The notes under the pieces were generated by a model. The model searched no databases. It was not told the DNA's origin and saw only the letters and a list, made by a program, of their open reading frames with translations. This document shows positions 17,169 through 25,480 of a stretch of 64,000 nucleotides of DNA, one piece after another. Source of the stretch: Udaeobacter sp025935755. Lineage in GTDB: Bacteria; Verrucomicrobiota; Verrucomicrobiia; Chthoniobacterales; UBA10450. The first letter of the stretch is position 1. Every line of letters begins with the position of its first letter. The stretch lies in assembly GCA_036278715.1 (NCBI GenBank), contig DASUKN010000014.1, forward strand, positions 11,886-75,885. The letters run 5' to 3'. The position numbers and the translations under genes were made by a program.

Positions 17169-17307
17169 GGAGCGCACGGTTGCACCGTGCGGGTTTCCGC
17201 ATTCTGCGGAAACGAACTTCTTCGATGCGTAATCTGTTTGCGGCGTGACAATGAAAGTTCGCGATCGGACGGAGTCGATCGCCAGCACGCCATAGGCGTG
17301 CGCTCCC
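17169..17307. repeat. MITE-like palindromic element, copy 1 (nuoJ-nuoK gap)
   Basis: The element begins GGAGCGCACGGT and ends GGCGTGCGCTCCCC, so its ends are inverted copies. Inside are hairpins GCACGGT/ACCGTGC (17174-17190), TTTCCGCA/TGCGGAAA (17194-17212), GCGATCG/CGATCGC (17261-17282) and GCACGCC/GGCGTGC (17285-17301). The string TGAAAGTTCGCGATCG and the terminal GGCGTGCGCTCCCC recur in the nuoM-nuoN gap in inverted orientation. Confidence 0.7.
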
Positions 17308-17329
17308 CACACGGCGGATGTACCGCATC

Positions 17330-17644
17330 ATGACACCAACGCTTCCGCTCGTCCTCATCGTTTCTGCGGCGTTGTTTTCCATCGGCCTGCTTGCCGCCCT
17401 CAGCAGGCGCCACGCGATTTTCATTCTCATCGGGATCGAGATGATGCTCGCCGCGGCGAACTTGAACTTTATCGCGTTCTGGCGTTTCGCTCCGCCACCG
17501 CATCCCTCGACCGGAGTGATGATCGCGATTTTTTCCATTGCCATCTCCGCCGCTGAGGCTGCGGTTGGCCTCGCCATGGTGATTGCCGTGTACCGGCATT
17601 ACCGGACGACGAACGTTGATGAATACGATCAGCTCAAAGGATGA
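17330..17644 (+). CDS. nuoK: NADH-quinone oxidoreductase subunit K
   Basis: NuoK is an antiporter-related small subunit (homologous to MrpC) with three helices and membrane glutamates needed for proton transfer. The 104-residue product contains IGIEMMLAAANLNFIAF, with the first conserved Glu, and ISAAEAAVGLAMVIAVYR with the second. I chose the ATG at 17330 (MTPTLPLVL); an ATG at 17318 would add four residues from the repeat. Its stop overlaps the nuoL start in ATGA, indicating tight translational coupling. Confidence 0.95.
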   Translation: MTPTLPLVLIVSAALFSIGLLAALSRRHAIFILIGIEMMLAAANLNFIAFWRFAPPPHPSTGVMIAIFSIAISAAEAAVGLAMVIAVYRHYRTTNVDEYDQLKG

Positions 17645-19638
17645 ACCCAGGGATTCTAAGTAATCTCTGGCTGTTGCCGGCGGTGCCATTTGCGGCAGCG
17701 GTCGTGATTTTGAGCTTGCCAAAATCGCGGCGGAAAATCGCGTCCGGACTTGCAATCGCCAGCCAAGTCATCGTGCTGGGAATCTCGATTGCGGCGTTCG
17801 TTCCGACCCTGCGAACGCCAGGCTTCCGTGCAGTCCAAAATTTCACCTGGTTCACCTTTGGTGAGCAAACGCTGCAGCTCGGCTTTGTTCTCGATCCGCT
17901 CGCGGCAGCGATGCTGCTGATGATCTCATTAGTCGGCCTGTGCATTTTTGTCTTCAGCGTTGGCTACATGGCTGATGACGTCAATTTCACTCGTTTCTTT
18001 GCGTATATGTCGTTTTTCTCCGGCGCGATGCTCGGGGTGGCCATTGCTAACAGCTTGTTGTTGTTTTTCATGTTTTGGGAGCTCGTAGGGCTCGCGTCGT
18101 ATTTACTCATCGGTTTTTGGATCGACCGACCGAGCGCCGCCGCGGCAGCTAAAAAAGCATTTATCACCACGCGCATCGGTGACATGGGATTTTTTCTCGG
18201 AATGCTCTGGTTGTACCATGGCAGTGGCACATTGGTTTTCTATAACGACGGCCGCGGATGCCTTGAAGGCGCCGGTCTGGCTTTGCTTGGCGGGAGCGCA
18301 ACTTTCATCGCGCTTCTCATCTTTTGCGGTGCAGTGGGCAAGTCCGGTCAATTTCCACTGCACGTCTGGTTGCCGGACGCAATGGAGGGTCCCACTCCAG
18401 TCAGCGCGCTCATTCACGCGGCCACCATGGTCGCCGCGGGTGTGTTCCTGGTGGCGCGCGTTTATCCGCTCTTTTCGTTAGGCGCAACCAACGGCGTGAC
18501 ATCCTCGCTGACTGTTGTTGTCTGGATTGGAGTAACCACGGCGCTCATGGCGGCGCTCATCGCAATCGCGCAGTCAGACATCAAACGCATCCTTGCTTAT
18601 TCAACCGTATCGCAACTCGGCTTAATGATGGTGTCGTTAGGCGTCGGTGGCGTTGCAGCCGGGATAATGCATTTACTGGCGCACGGGTTTTTCAAGGCGC
18701 TCCTTTTCCTCGGCTCGGGTTCCGTGATCCACGGATGCCATCACGAACAGGACATTCGCAAGATGGGCGGTTTGCGACGGCTGATGCCGGTGACGTTTGC
18801 AACCTATGCCATCGGTATGCTTGCGTTGAGTGGCGTTCCGCTCTTTTTCTCCGGTGGCTGGAGCAAGGAAGAAATTCTTCATGCCACTGCGCATTGGTCG
18901 CCATCGCGTGCGCCGTATTACCTGATGCTGGCCGGTGTCGTTCTCACGGCGCTTTATATGACGCGGCAAATGATCTACGTGTTTTTCGGGAATCGCCGGA
19001 GCGCAGCTGAACACGCGCACGAAAGTCCGCGTGTGATGACGATGCCGCTAATCGTGCTGGCGATCGGCACGGTGTTTCTGAGCGTGGTGCTCACGCCCGC
19101 CTGGCCGTGGATGGATGATTATCTCACGGGTGAATCGGCTCACTTCAGTATTGCAGAGCTTATTCAGCCGATGCTTTTCATTTCACTGGTGCTCGTTGGC
19201 GTCGGCATCGCGGTTGGAATCTGGCTCTACCGCAAAGCCGGAGAGCAGGATCGAGATCGGGCTGCTGAAGTTGATCCACTCGAGTACGCCCAGCCGGCGG
19301 TGTTCCGATTCCTCGCTAACAAGATGTGGATCGATGAGCTGTATGCGCGCACGATCATCGCTTTCGCCTGGGCGAGCGCGCGTTTGTCCGACTGGATGGA
19401 TCGCTATTTTTGGGATGGTTTGGTACGCGGTTTCGGCGCGATCGGGCAACTCTTTGGAGTGTTTACAACGGATATGGACGAGCGCTGCATCAACGCCGGA
19501 GTGGACGAAACGACTGTTGGTGCTCGCGGCTTGGGTCGTCTGTTGTCCGGCGCGCACTCTGGACAGATTCAAATGTACCTTGGCGTAGTGGCTGTTGGAA
19601 TGCTGGCGCTGCTTCTTTTGTACGCATGGTTGGCTTAA
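17641..19638 (+). CDS. nuoL: NADH-quinone oxidoreductase subunit L with extended lateral helix
   Basis: NuoL is the distal antiporter-like proton pump of complex I and carries the amphipathic lateral helix that braces the arm. The 665-residue product has the antiporter core (ELVGLASYLLIGFW, LPDAMEGPTPVSALIHAATM, AYSTVSQLGLMM). Its C-terminal lateral-helix region runs from DELYART (about residue 563) to QIQMYLG (about 645), some 82 residues. From memory, ordinary bacterial NuoL proteins have roughly 50-55 in the same interval. The extra length contains a second Gly-rich/acidic stretch (WDGLVRGFGAIG, then CINAGVDETTVGARG). Two nuoM genes follow, so the longer helix could span an extra pump. Starts at ATGA with nuoK. 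Confidence 0.95.
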   Translation: MNPGILSNLWLLPAVPFAAAVVILSLPKSRRKIASGLAIASQVIVLGISIAAFVPTLRTPGFRAVQNFTWFTFGEQTLQLGFVLDPLAAAMLLMISLVGLCIFVFSVGYMADDVNFTRFFAYMSFFSGAMLGVAIANSLLLFFMFWELVGLASYLLIGFWIDRPSAAAAAKKAFITTRIGDMGFFLGMLWLYHGSGTLVFYNDGRGCLEGAGLALLGGSATFIALLIFCGAVGKSGQFPLHVWLPDAMEGPTPVSALIHAATMVAAGVFLVARVYPLFSLGATNGVTSSLTVVVWIGVTTALMAALIAIAQSDIKRILAYSTVSQLGLMMVSLGVGGVAAGIMHLLAHGFFKALLFLGSGSVIHGCHHEQDIRKMGGLRRLMPVTFATYAIGMLALSGVPLFFSGGWSKEEILHATAHWSPSRAPYYLMLAGVVLTALYMTRQMIYVFFGNRRSAAEHAHESPRVMTMPLIVLAIGTVFLSVVLTPAWPWMDDYLTGESAHFSIAELIQPMLFISLVLVGVGIAVGIWLYRKAGEQDRDRAAEVDPLEYAQPAVFRFLANKMWIDELYARTIIAFAWASARLSDWMDRYFWDGLVRGFGAIGQLFGVFTTDMDERCINAGVDETTVGARGLGRLLSGAHSGQIQMYLGVVAVGMLALLLLYAWLA

Positions 19639-21203
19639 TCACTGCGATTATTTTGATTCCACTGATCGGCGCCCTGGCTGTGTGGGTGGTCCCAGGGCAA
19701 ATCATCCGTTATTCGGAGCGCAGAGAAGCCGAGTCGAGAAACCCCGTCGTATCACCAATCATAACGCGGCGGGATGTCTCGACTTCGGTCGACATGACGA
19801 AGCTGATTGCGTTGTTGTTCAATATCATCTCTGCGGGCTGCGCCATTGCGCTATGGCGAAATTTCGACGTAACCGCGACTGGCTTACAATTCGTGGAACG
19901 TCATCCGTGGATTCCTGCTATCGACGCTGAATATCTCGTTGGCGTCGACGGGCTCAGTCTACTCCTCGTGTTGCTTACGTCGTTAATCATTCCATTCGCA
20001 TTTTTCGCGCGACCGGCTCCTGAAGGAAGCCGCGCGTTCTACGCAACCATGCTGATCATGCAGTCCGCGCTCTACGGCACGTTCACTGCACAGAATTTTG
20101 TTCTTTGGTTTTTGTTCTACGAAATGAGTCTGATTCCCGGTTTTTTGCTGATCAAAATGTGGGGCGGTGAGAATCGCGATCGCGCGGCGACCAAATTTTT
20201 TCTCTACACCTTTCTGGGAAGCGTCGCCATGTTGCTTTCGTTCCTCGGGATTTATCTGGTTAAAGGCACCTTCGATTTCGCTACTCTGGCGAATTTTGGA
20301 AAGAGCGGGTTGCTTTCGGGAAATCTCGCCTGGCTCGCTTTTGCAGGCATTTTTATTGGGCTCGCGGTAAAGGTGCCGCTTTTCCCGTTCCACACCTGGC
20401 TGCCTGACGCCTATCAAACTGCGCCTGTCGGCGTTTCCATGGTGCTCACAGGTCTGTTATCGAAAATGGGCGTTTACGGTTTCGTCCGCCTGTTGCTGCC
20501 GTTGTTCCCTAACGAGATCAAAGCTATTGGGCCATGGCTTCTTGCGCTGGTGGTTTGCTCAATTGTTTTCGCGCCGCTGGCGGCATGGGCACAGCGCGAT
20601 TTAAAACGAATGATCGCGTACCTGTCGATCAACCATCTCGGTTACTGCATGCTCGGGCTTTTTGCGCTGGCTGCGGCGCCCGCTGCCGCTGCGACGATCG
20701 ATACTCAGGCGGCACTGAGCGGCGTGTTCATGCAAATTTTTAATCACGGCATTACTGCGGCAACGCTTTTCTACTTTGTGGGTCTGCTGGAAGAGCGCCG
20801 CGGCCTGCGCGGGATCGACGATTTCGGTGGCATGATGCAGCGCACCCCGTTGCTCTGTGGCTGGATGAGCGTCGCGATGTTTTCGTCGCTCGGTCTGCCG
20901 GGGTTGAATGGATTCGTTGGCGAGTTTCTGATTTTCAAAGGCTCATTCGCGATGGCGGCGGCGTTCACCGCCATTGCCGTGATCGGTCTGTTCGTCACGG
21001 CGATTGTTTTTATGCGGGCAATGCAGTTACTGTTCAGCGGACCGCTGTCCGGAAATTGCAGCGAATTTCCGGATCTGTTGCGCAGCGAGAAATTTGTCGT
21101 CGTTCCCGTAACACTGCTCATGTTCGGCGTCGGCATCGCTCCGCAATTCATCTTCAACATTTTCAACACAACCGTCGTTCAAATGGCGCGACTTCTTAGC
21201 TGA
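19626..21203 (+). CDS. nuoM: NADH-quinone oxidoreductase subunit M (first copy)
   Basis: This is an antiporter-like proton-pumping subunit of 525 residues with the membrane-arm motifs FYEMSLIPGFLLIKMWG, VPLFPFHTWLPDAYQTAPV and YLSINHLGYCMLG. The ATG at 19626 overlaps the end of nuoL by 13 bases; the frame is open further upstream only as a shadow of nuoL. Residues about 30-58, in the loop after helix 1, are hydrophilic (SERREAESRNP and on) and are encoded by an 84-base palindromic element at 19715-19798 that resembles intergenic repeats elsewhere. The loop seems tolerant of this in-frame addition. A second nuoM lies nine bases downstream. Confidence 0.95.
   Translation: MVGLITAIILIPLIGALAVWVVPGQIIRYSERREAESRNPVVSPIITRRDVSTSVDMTKLIALLFNIISAGCAIALWRNFDVTATGLQFVERHPWIPAIDAEYLVGVDGLSLLLVLLTSLIIPFAFFARPAPEGSRAFYATMLIMQSALYGTFTAQNFVLWFLFYEMSLIPGFLLIKMWGGENRDRAATKFFLYTFLGSVAMLLSFLGIYLVKGTFDFATLANFGKSGLLSGNLAWLAFAGIFIGLAVKVPLFPFHTWLPDAYQTAPVGVSMVLTGLLSKMGVYGFVRLLLPLFPNEIKAIGPWLLALVVCSIVFAPLAAWAQRDLKRMIAYLSINHLGYCMLGLFALAAAPAAAATIDTQAALSGVFMQIFNHGITAATLFYFVGLLEERRGLRGIDDFGGMMQRTPLLCGWMSVAMFSSLGLPGLNGFVGEFLIFKGSFAMAAAFTAIAVIGLFVTAIVFMRAMQLLFSGPLSGNCSEFPDLLRSEKFVVVPVTLLMFGVGIAPQFIFNIFNTTVVQMARLLS
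19715..19798. repeat. Palindromic element inside the nuoM reading frame
   Basis: The arms CCGAGTCGAGAAACCC (19729-19744) and GGGATGTCTCGACTTCGG (19771-19788) are imperfect inverted copies. The left flank GGAGCGCAGAGAAG matches GGAGCGCAGCGAAG of the element after the AlkA-like gene (from 47569). At 84 bases it equals 28 codons and keeps the frame open, adding a hydrophilic loop to the protein. Confidence 0.65.
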
Positions 21204-21212
21204 GTCAGGCGA

Positions 21213-22694
21213 ATGACTGCGATGATTGCCTGGACGATTTACTTGACTTTGGGTGGCGCAGTTCTGTTGCTGGTTTTGCCGCGTTCGTTCGCACGGTGGA
21301 TCGCGCTGCTGACGACAATCGCGGGATTCGGACTGGTCACGGCCGCGTTCGTTACCACGCCAATTGCCAGTCTCGCGCGGTTTACAACCATCGTGCGCGT
21401 GCCATGGGTTCCGGCGCTCGGGATGAATTACCATCTGGCGCTCGATGGCGTGAGTCTGATCATGGTTCTCGTCACTGGTATTTCAGCGGTAAGCACCGTG
21501 CTGTTTTCGTGGGATGTGGAAGATCGGCAGAACGAATTTTTTTTCTGGCTTCTGCTGGTGGTGGCCGGGTGTTACGGCGTCTTCCTAAGCGCGGATCTGT
21601 TTTTGCTGTTCGTGTTCTACGAATTGGTGATCGTGCCGAAATATTTTCTCATCGCCATCTTCGGTTCGACGAACAAGGAATACGGCGCGATGAAGCTTAC
21701 TCTCTATTCGTTCTTCGGAGGGATGTTCGTATTCGTTGGGATACTTGTCGCTTATGTCAGCGGTGGATCATTAGACCTCAACCAGTTGTCGCAATTCGAG
21801 TTTTCACCGCAACTCCAATCATGGGCGTTTCCGGTGTTGTTTCTCGGCTTTGCCGTGCTGGCCGGCATTTGGCCGCTGCACACGTGGGCGCCCACTGGTC
21901 ATGCCGCTGCTCCGACTGCGGGTTCGATGTTACTTGCGGGCATCGTGATGAAGCTCGGCTCTTACGCCGGTCTGCGTGTCGCGATGAACCTTTTTCCGCA
22001 GGGCTTTCAAATGTGGAGCAAATGGATCGCTGTGCTGGCAATAATTGGGATCGTGTATGCAGCTGCAGTGGCGCTTCGCCAACGTGATCTGAAATTTGTG
22101 ATCGGCTATTCCAGCGTGAGTCACATGGGCTTCGTCCTACTCGGTTTGGCTACTGCCAACGCGGTGGGCGTTTCCGGTGCGGTACTGCAGATGTTCTCGC
22201 ACGGTGTGATCGCAGCCCTCCTGTTCGCCGTCGCCGGGCGTATGATTTACCGGCGCACTCATACCCGCCAGCTCGACGCCCTTTCCAGAATGAATTTGAG
22301 CCACGCAATGCCCTTCGCGGCGTTCACTTTCGTAGTCGCAGCGGCTGCTTCCATGGGTATTCCCGGCTTTAGCGGATTTGCGGCCGAGATAACAATTTTA
22401 ATCGGCGCATGGAAAATATACCCGCTGGCTGTTTGGATCTCCGGCGTTGGGATCGTTCTTGTTGCCGCGTTCACACTGCGCGCGTTGAAGCTATCAGTCT
22501 TCGGAGAGCAAGCTCCCCGGGACGAAGTTACAAAGGAGACGGTCGTAAATCGGGAAGAATTCACCCCGATCACCATTCCGGAGAAGATTGGCGCCTGCAT
22601 GCTGATGCTCAGCACAGTTGCCGTAGGTATTTATCCCAAATTGTTACTCGACCGGATCATCCCCGCTGTAGAAAGCATGAGGTTTTTGCGATGA
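21213..22694 (+). CDS. nuoM: NADH-quinone oxidoreductase subunit M (second copy)
   Basis: A second NuoM-type subunit of 493 residues follows the first. It keeps the key features of a working pump: VFYELVIVPKYFLIAIFG with the conserved membrane Glu, FAVLAGIWPLHTWAPTGHA, MKLGSYAG and IGYSSVSHMGFVLLG. It is clearly diverged from the first copy (for example LPDAYQTAPV reads APTGHAAAPT here), so this is not a recent tandem duplication. Together with a lengthened NuoL it suggests a complex I with four antiporter-like subunits. A MITE-like element separates it from nuoN. Confidence 0.94.
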   Translation: MTAMIAWTIYLTLGGAVLLLVLPRSFARWIALLTTIAGFGLVTAAFVTTPIASLARFTTIVRVPWVPALGMNYHLALDGVSLIMVLVTGISAVSTVLFSWDVEDRQNEFFFWLLLVVAGCYGVFLSADLFLLFVFYELVIVPKYFLIAIFGSTNKEYGAMKLTLYSFFGGMFVFVGILVAYVSGGSLDLNQLSQFEFSPQLQSWAFPVLFLGFAVLAGIWPLHTWAPTGHAAAPTAGSMLLAGIVMKLGSYAGLRVAMNLFPQGFQMWSKWIAVLAIIGIVYAAAVALRQRDLKFVIGYSSVSHMGFVLLGLATANAVGVSGAVLQMFSHGVIAALLFAVAGRMIYRRTHTRQLDALSRMNLSHAMPFAAFTFVVAAAASMGIPGFSGFAAEITILIGAWKIYPLAVWISGVGIVLVAAFTLRALKLSVFGEQAPRDEVTKETVVNREEFTPITIPEKIGACMLMLSTVAVGIYPKLLLDRIIPAVESMRFLR

Positions 22695-22716
22695 ACCTCG
22701 TCGGGCGTATCTGCTC

Positions 22717-22845
22717 GGGGAGCGCACGCCCCCGCGCGTGCCGGCGATCCCGCGCTCGCGATCGCGAACTTTCATGCTCGCATCGCTGTGCTCATGCATT
22801 TCGGCCGGGGCGCCGAAATCGGCACGCGAGGGGCGTGCGCTCCCC
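22717..22845. repeat. MITE-like palindromic element, copy 2 (nuoM-nuoN gap)
   Basis: The element is bounded by perfect 14-base inverted repeats, GGGGAGCGCACGCC at 22717-22730 and GGCGTGCGCTCCCC at 22832-22845. An internal hairpin ATTTCGGC/GCCGAAAT sits at 22798-22819. Read on the minus strand it shares TGAAAGTTCGCGATCG and the GCGTGCGCTCCCC end with the copy in the nuoJ-nuoK gap, so the two lie in opposite orientation. Confidence 0.75.
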
Positions 22846-22873
22846 GAAAATTTGTCCTCGCTACGGGTGACGC

Positions 22874-24349
22874 ATGATCCACATGAGGTATCTACAGCTT
22901 CTCAAACTTGCATCTCCTGAAGCGGTGGTGGTCCTGACTGCTTTGGTGGTGCTCTCAATTGGACTTCTGGCGAAGCGAGCAACATTCGCTTGCGCCTTCG
23001 TCGCTGGCCTTGGGCTTGTCTGCGCAATCGTGGCGGTCCTGCTCCTGCCGGACGACGAGACCCTGTTTGGCGGAATGCTCGTGATTTCGCCGTTAACGTC
23101 GCTGTTCAAAATCACTTGCCTGGCGCTGGCATTTTTCACGGTTCTTCTAACAGGCGGAGAAAAGGTGCCGCGTCATCCCGGCGAATATCTGGCGCTTATT
23201 CTTCTGGCAACGGTCGGTCTGATGCTGCTCGTCGGAAGCGAAGAATTACTCATGATTTTTATCGGTCTCGAGTTGCTGGGTTTGTCACTTTACGTGATGA
23301 CCGCATTCGATAAAACGGATGTACGTTCAGCCGAGGCCGGTCTGAAATATTTTCTCTTCGGCAGCACTGCGAGTGCATTCACGCTGTTCGGAATCAGTTT
23401 GCTTTATGGCATGACTGGAACAACCGGTCTCGCCGCGATCGCTACAAGATTGGCGACGACATCAATACAGCCGCTGCTTGCGGTAGCGATCGTCATGACG
23501 CTCGTCGGCTTCGCATTCAAAATCGCGGCGGCCCCGTTCCACCTGTGGGCTCCTGACGCCTATCAAGGTGCGCCTGTTCCGAGCGCCGCGTTCATAGCTT
23601 CAGGATCAAAAGTTGCCTCGTTTGTCGTTCTTGGAAAAATCGTGCTCATAGGTTTTGCGCCGGCGCAGGGAAGCGCAGGATGGCATTCGATGGCAGCGGG
23701 GTGGTCGCCTGTGCTTGCGGCATTGGCGGCGTTATCGATCGTGATCGGCAATCTTGTCGCTCTTGCGCAATCAAACGTACGCAGATTGTTAGCCTACTCC
23801 GCGGTAGCACATGCTGGGTATACCTTGATTGGGTTCGTTGCGGGTACCCGCGAAGGTTTTTCCGCGGCCTTGTTCTACACGACAATTTACGCAGTAACGC
23901 TCATCGGCGCGTTTGCCGTTGTCGGCGTCGTGCGCCGTGAAACCGGCGGCGACGATTTCTCCAATTTTTCCGGACTTGCTTCCCGTTCTCCAGCGCTGGC
24001 CGGATCGATGGCAGTTTTCATGTTATCGCTCGCAGGTATCCCGCCGTTGGCGGGATTTTTCGGAAAATTCTACTTGTTCAGCACGGCGCTACAGGCCGGG
24101 ACGAATCAGGCGCTTCTTTGGCTGGTCGCGCTTGGCCTCGTTGGCAGTTTCGTTTCGCTGTATTATTACCTTCTGGTGTTGAAAGCAATTTTTGTCGACG
24201 TGCCGTCGCTTTCGGGAGCGGAGTCAATGCGGCACGCGCCATCCGATTTTTTACAGTGCGCTACGGTTACAGTGCTTGCAGCAGTAGTTGTTTTGCTTGG
24301 CGTAATACCGAACGTTTTGGCCTCGCGTATTCTGGGCGCGGTACCGTAA
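22874..24349 (+). CDS. nuoN: NADH-quinone oxidoreductase subunit N
   Basis: NuoN is the antiporter-like pump nearest the quinone module. The 491-residue protein has FIGLELLGLSLYVM with the conserved Glu, FKIAAAPFHLWAPDAYQGAPVP, and LLAYSAVAHAGYTLIG. The ATG at 22874 starts 28 bases after the repetitive element; an ATG at 22883 is also possible. It closes the nuoH-J-K-L-M-M-N cluster, and no peripheral-arm genes follow, so those subunits must be encoded elsewhere. Confidence 0.96.
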   Translation: MIHMRYLQLLKLASPEAVVVLTALVVLSIGLLAKRATFACAFVAGLGLVCAIVAVLLLPDDETLFGGMLVISPLTSLFKITCLALAFFTVLLTGGEKVPRHPGEYLALILLATVGLMLLVGSEELLMIFIGLELLGLSLYVMTAFDKTDVRSAEAGLKYFLFGSTASAFTLFGISLLYGMTGTTGLAAIATRLATTSIQPLLAVAIVMTLVGFAFKIAAAPFHLWAPDAYQGAPVPSAAFIASGSKVASFVVLGKIVLIGFAPAQGSAGWHSMAAGWSPVLAALAALSIVIGNLVALAQSNVRRLLAYSAVAHAGYTLIGFVAGTREGFSAALFYTTIYAVTLIGAFAVVGVVRRETGGDDFSNFSGLASRSPALAGSMAVFMLSLAGIPPLAGFFGKFYLFSTALQAGTNQALLWLVALGLVGSFVSLYYYLLVLKAIFVDVPSLSGAESMRHAPSDFLQCATVTVLAAVVVLLGVIPNVLASRILGAVP

Positions 24350-24443
24350 GAAATTGGAAAAAAATGCAATTAACGCTTGACCGGTCCACCGTAAGTTTTG
24401 CATCAAAAGTGAGAGTCCCCTTTGCGAGATTGATGATGTGAAG

Positions 24444-25415
24444 ATGGGCAGCATCAGCGAATTCATTGAACGTCATTTTCGGCATTTCAACGCGGCCGTG
24501 CTGAAAGACGCAGCCGACGCGTACATCGCGCATCTCGATCGTGGCGGGAAAATGATGATGACGCTGGCCGGCGCCATGAGCACCGCCGAACTGGGAGTGT
24601 CCCTCGCAGAAATGATCCGCCGTGACAAAGTGCACGCCATCACGTGCACAGGTGCGAACATGGAGGAAGATCTTTTCAATCTGGTGGCGCGCAGCAGCTA
24701 CGAACGGATCCCAAATTATCGGGAGCTAAGTCCACAACAGGAGGAGGAGCTCCTGCGGCGGCACCTTAATCGCGTCACTGACACTTGCATTCCGGAAGAG
24801 GAAGCGATGCGGCGCATTGAGAGAGCGGTGCTCGATGAGTGGATCGCCGCTTCGGAAACCAACCATAGAAAATTTCCGCACGAGTTTCTTTACAAGATCT
24901 TGCGCGAGTGTCGCCTCAAACAATTTTACGAGATCGACCCAGCCGATAGCTGGATGGCCGCCGCCGCGCACAAGAACCTGCCGCTGTTTGTGCCGGGGTG
25001 GGAAGATTCCACACTCGGAAACATCTTCGCTGCGCGCTGCATCACCGGCGCAATAAAGAATGTACAAGCGGTCCGTTCGGGAATTGAATACATGATTGAA
25101 CTCGCCGACTGGTACCGCCGGGTATCGAAGGACTCATCGATCGGCTTCTTCCAAATTGGCGGAGGCATCGCAGGCGATTTTCCAATTTGCGTTGTGCCAA
25201 TGTTAAATCAGGACGTGGTCAGCATGCCGGTCCCGGAATGGGGTTATTTTTGCCAAATCAGCGATTCTACAACCAGTTTTGGATCATATTCCGGCGCCGT
25301 GCCTAACGAGAAGATCACGTGGGGGAAATTGAACGTGGACACGCCACGCTTCGTGATCGAATCGGATGCAACAATCGTTGCGCCGCTGGTTTTTGCGAAG
25401 GTTTTAGGCTGGTGA
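24444..25415 (+). CDS. Deoxyhypusine-synthase-like protein
   Basis: The 323-residue protein belongs to the deoxyhypusine synthase fold family. It carries the NAD/spermidine-site pattern ITCTGANMEEDLFNLVA, GGGIAGDFPICVVPML, and the catalytic-lysine region EKITWGKLNVD (Lys295), equivalent to the VSWGKI segment of eukaryotic enzymes. Bacteria generally lack eIF5A, so the protein-modifying reaction is unlikely; relatives have been linked to polyamine transfer such as homospermidine formation, but the reaction here is unproven. The start is the ATG at 24444 (a GTG at 24438 also fits). It stands between nuoN and rsmI with no polyamine genes nearby. Confidence 0.88.
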   Translation: MGSISEFIERHFRHFNAAVLKDAADAYIAHLDRGGKMMMTLAGAMSTAELGVSLAEMIRRDKVHAITCTGANMEEDLFNLVARSSYERIPNYRELSPQQEEELLRRHLNRVTDTCIPEEEAMRRIERAVLDEWIAASETNHRKFPHEFLYKILRECRLKQFYEIDPADSWMAAAAHKNLPLFVPGWEDSTLGNIFAARCITGAIKNVQAVRSGIEYMIELADWYRRVSKDSSIGFFQIGGGIAGDFPICVVPMLNQDVVSMPVPEWGYFCQISDSTTSFGSYSGAVPNEKITWGKLNVDTPRFVIESDATIVAPLVFAKVLGW

Positions 25416-25480
25416 CCCGGCATTGCAGCTCGCCTCTGCGATTTGATGGCCTGAGGTAATCTTTGCATCGAGGATAGGGA

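Noticed and set aside
21296..22087. A 263-codon frame inside the second nuoM
   Set aside because: Arg/Cys/His-rich product in an alternative frame of a clear nuoM gene.
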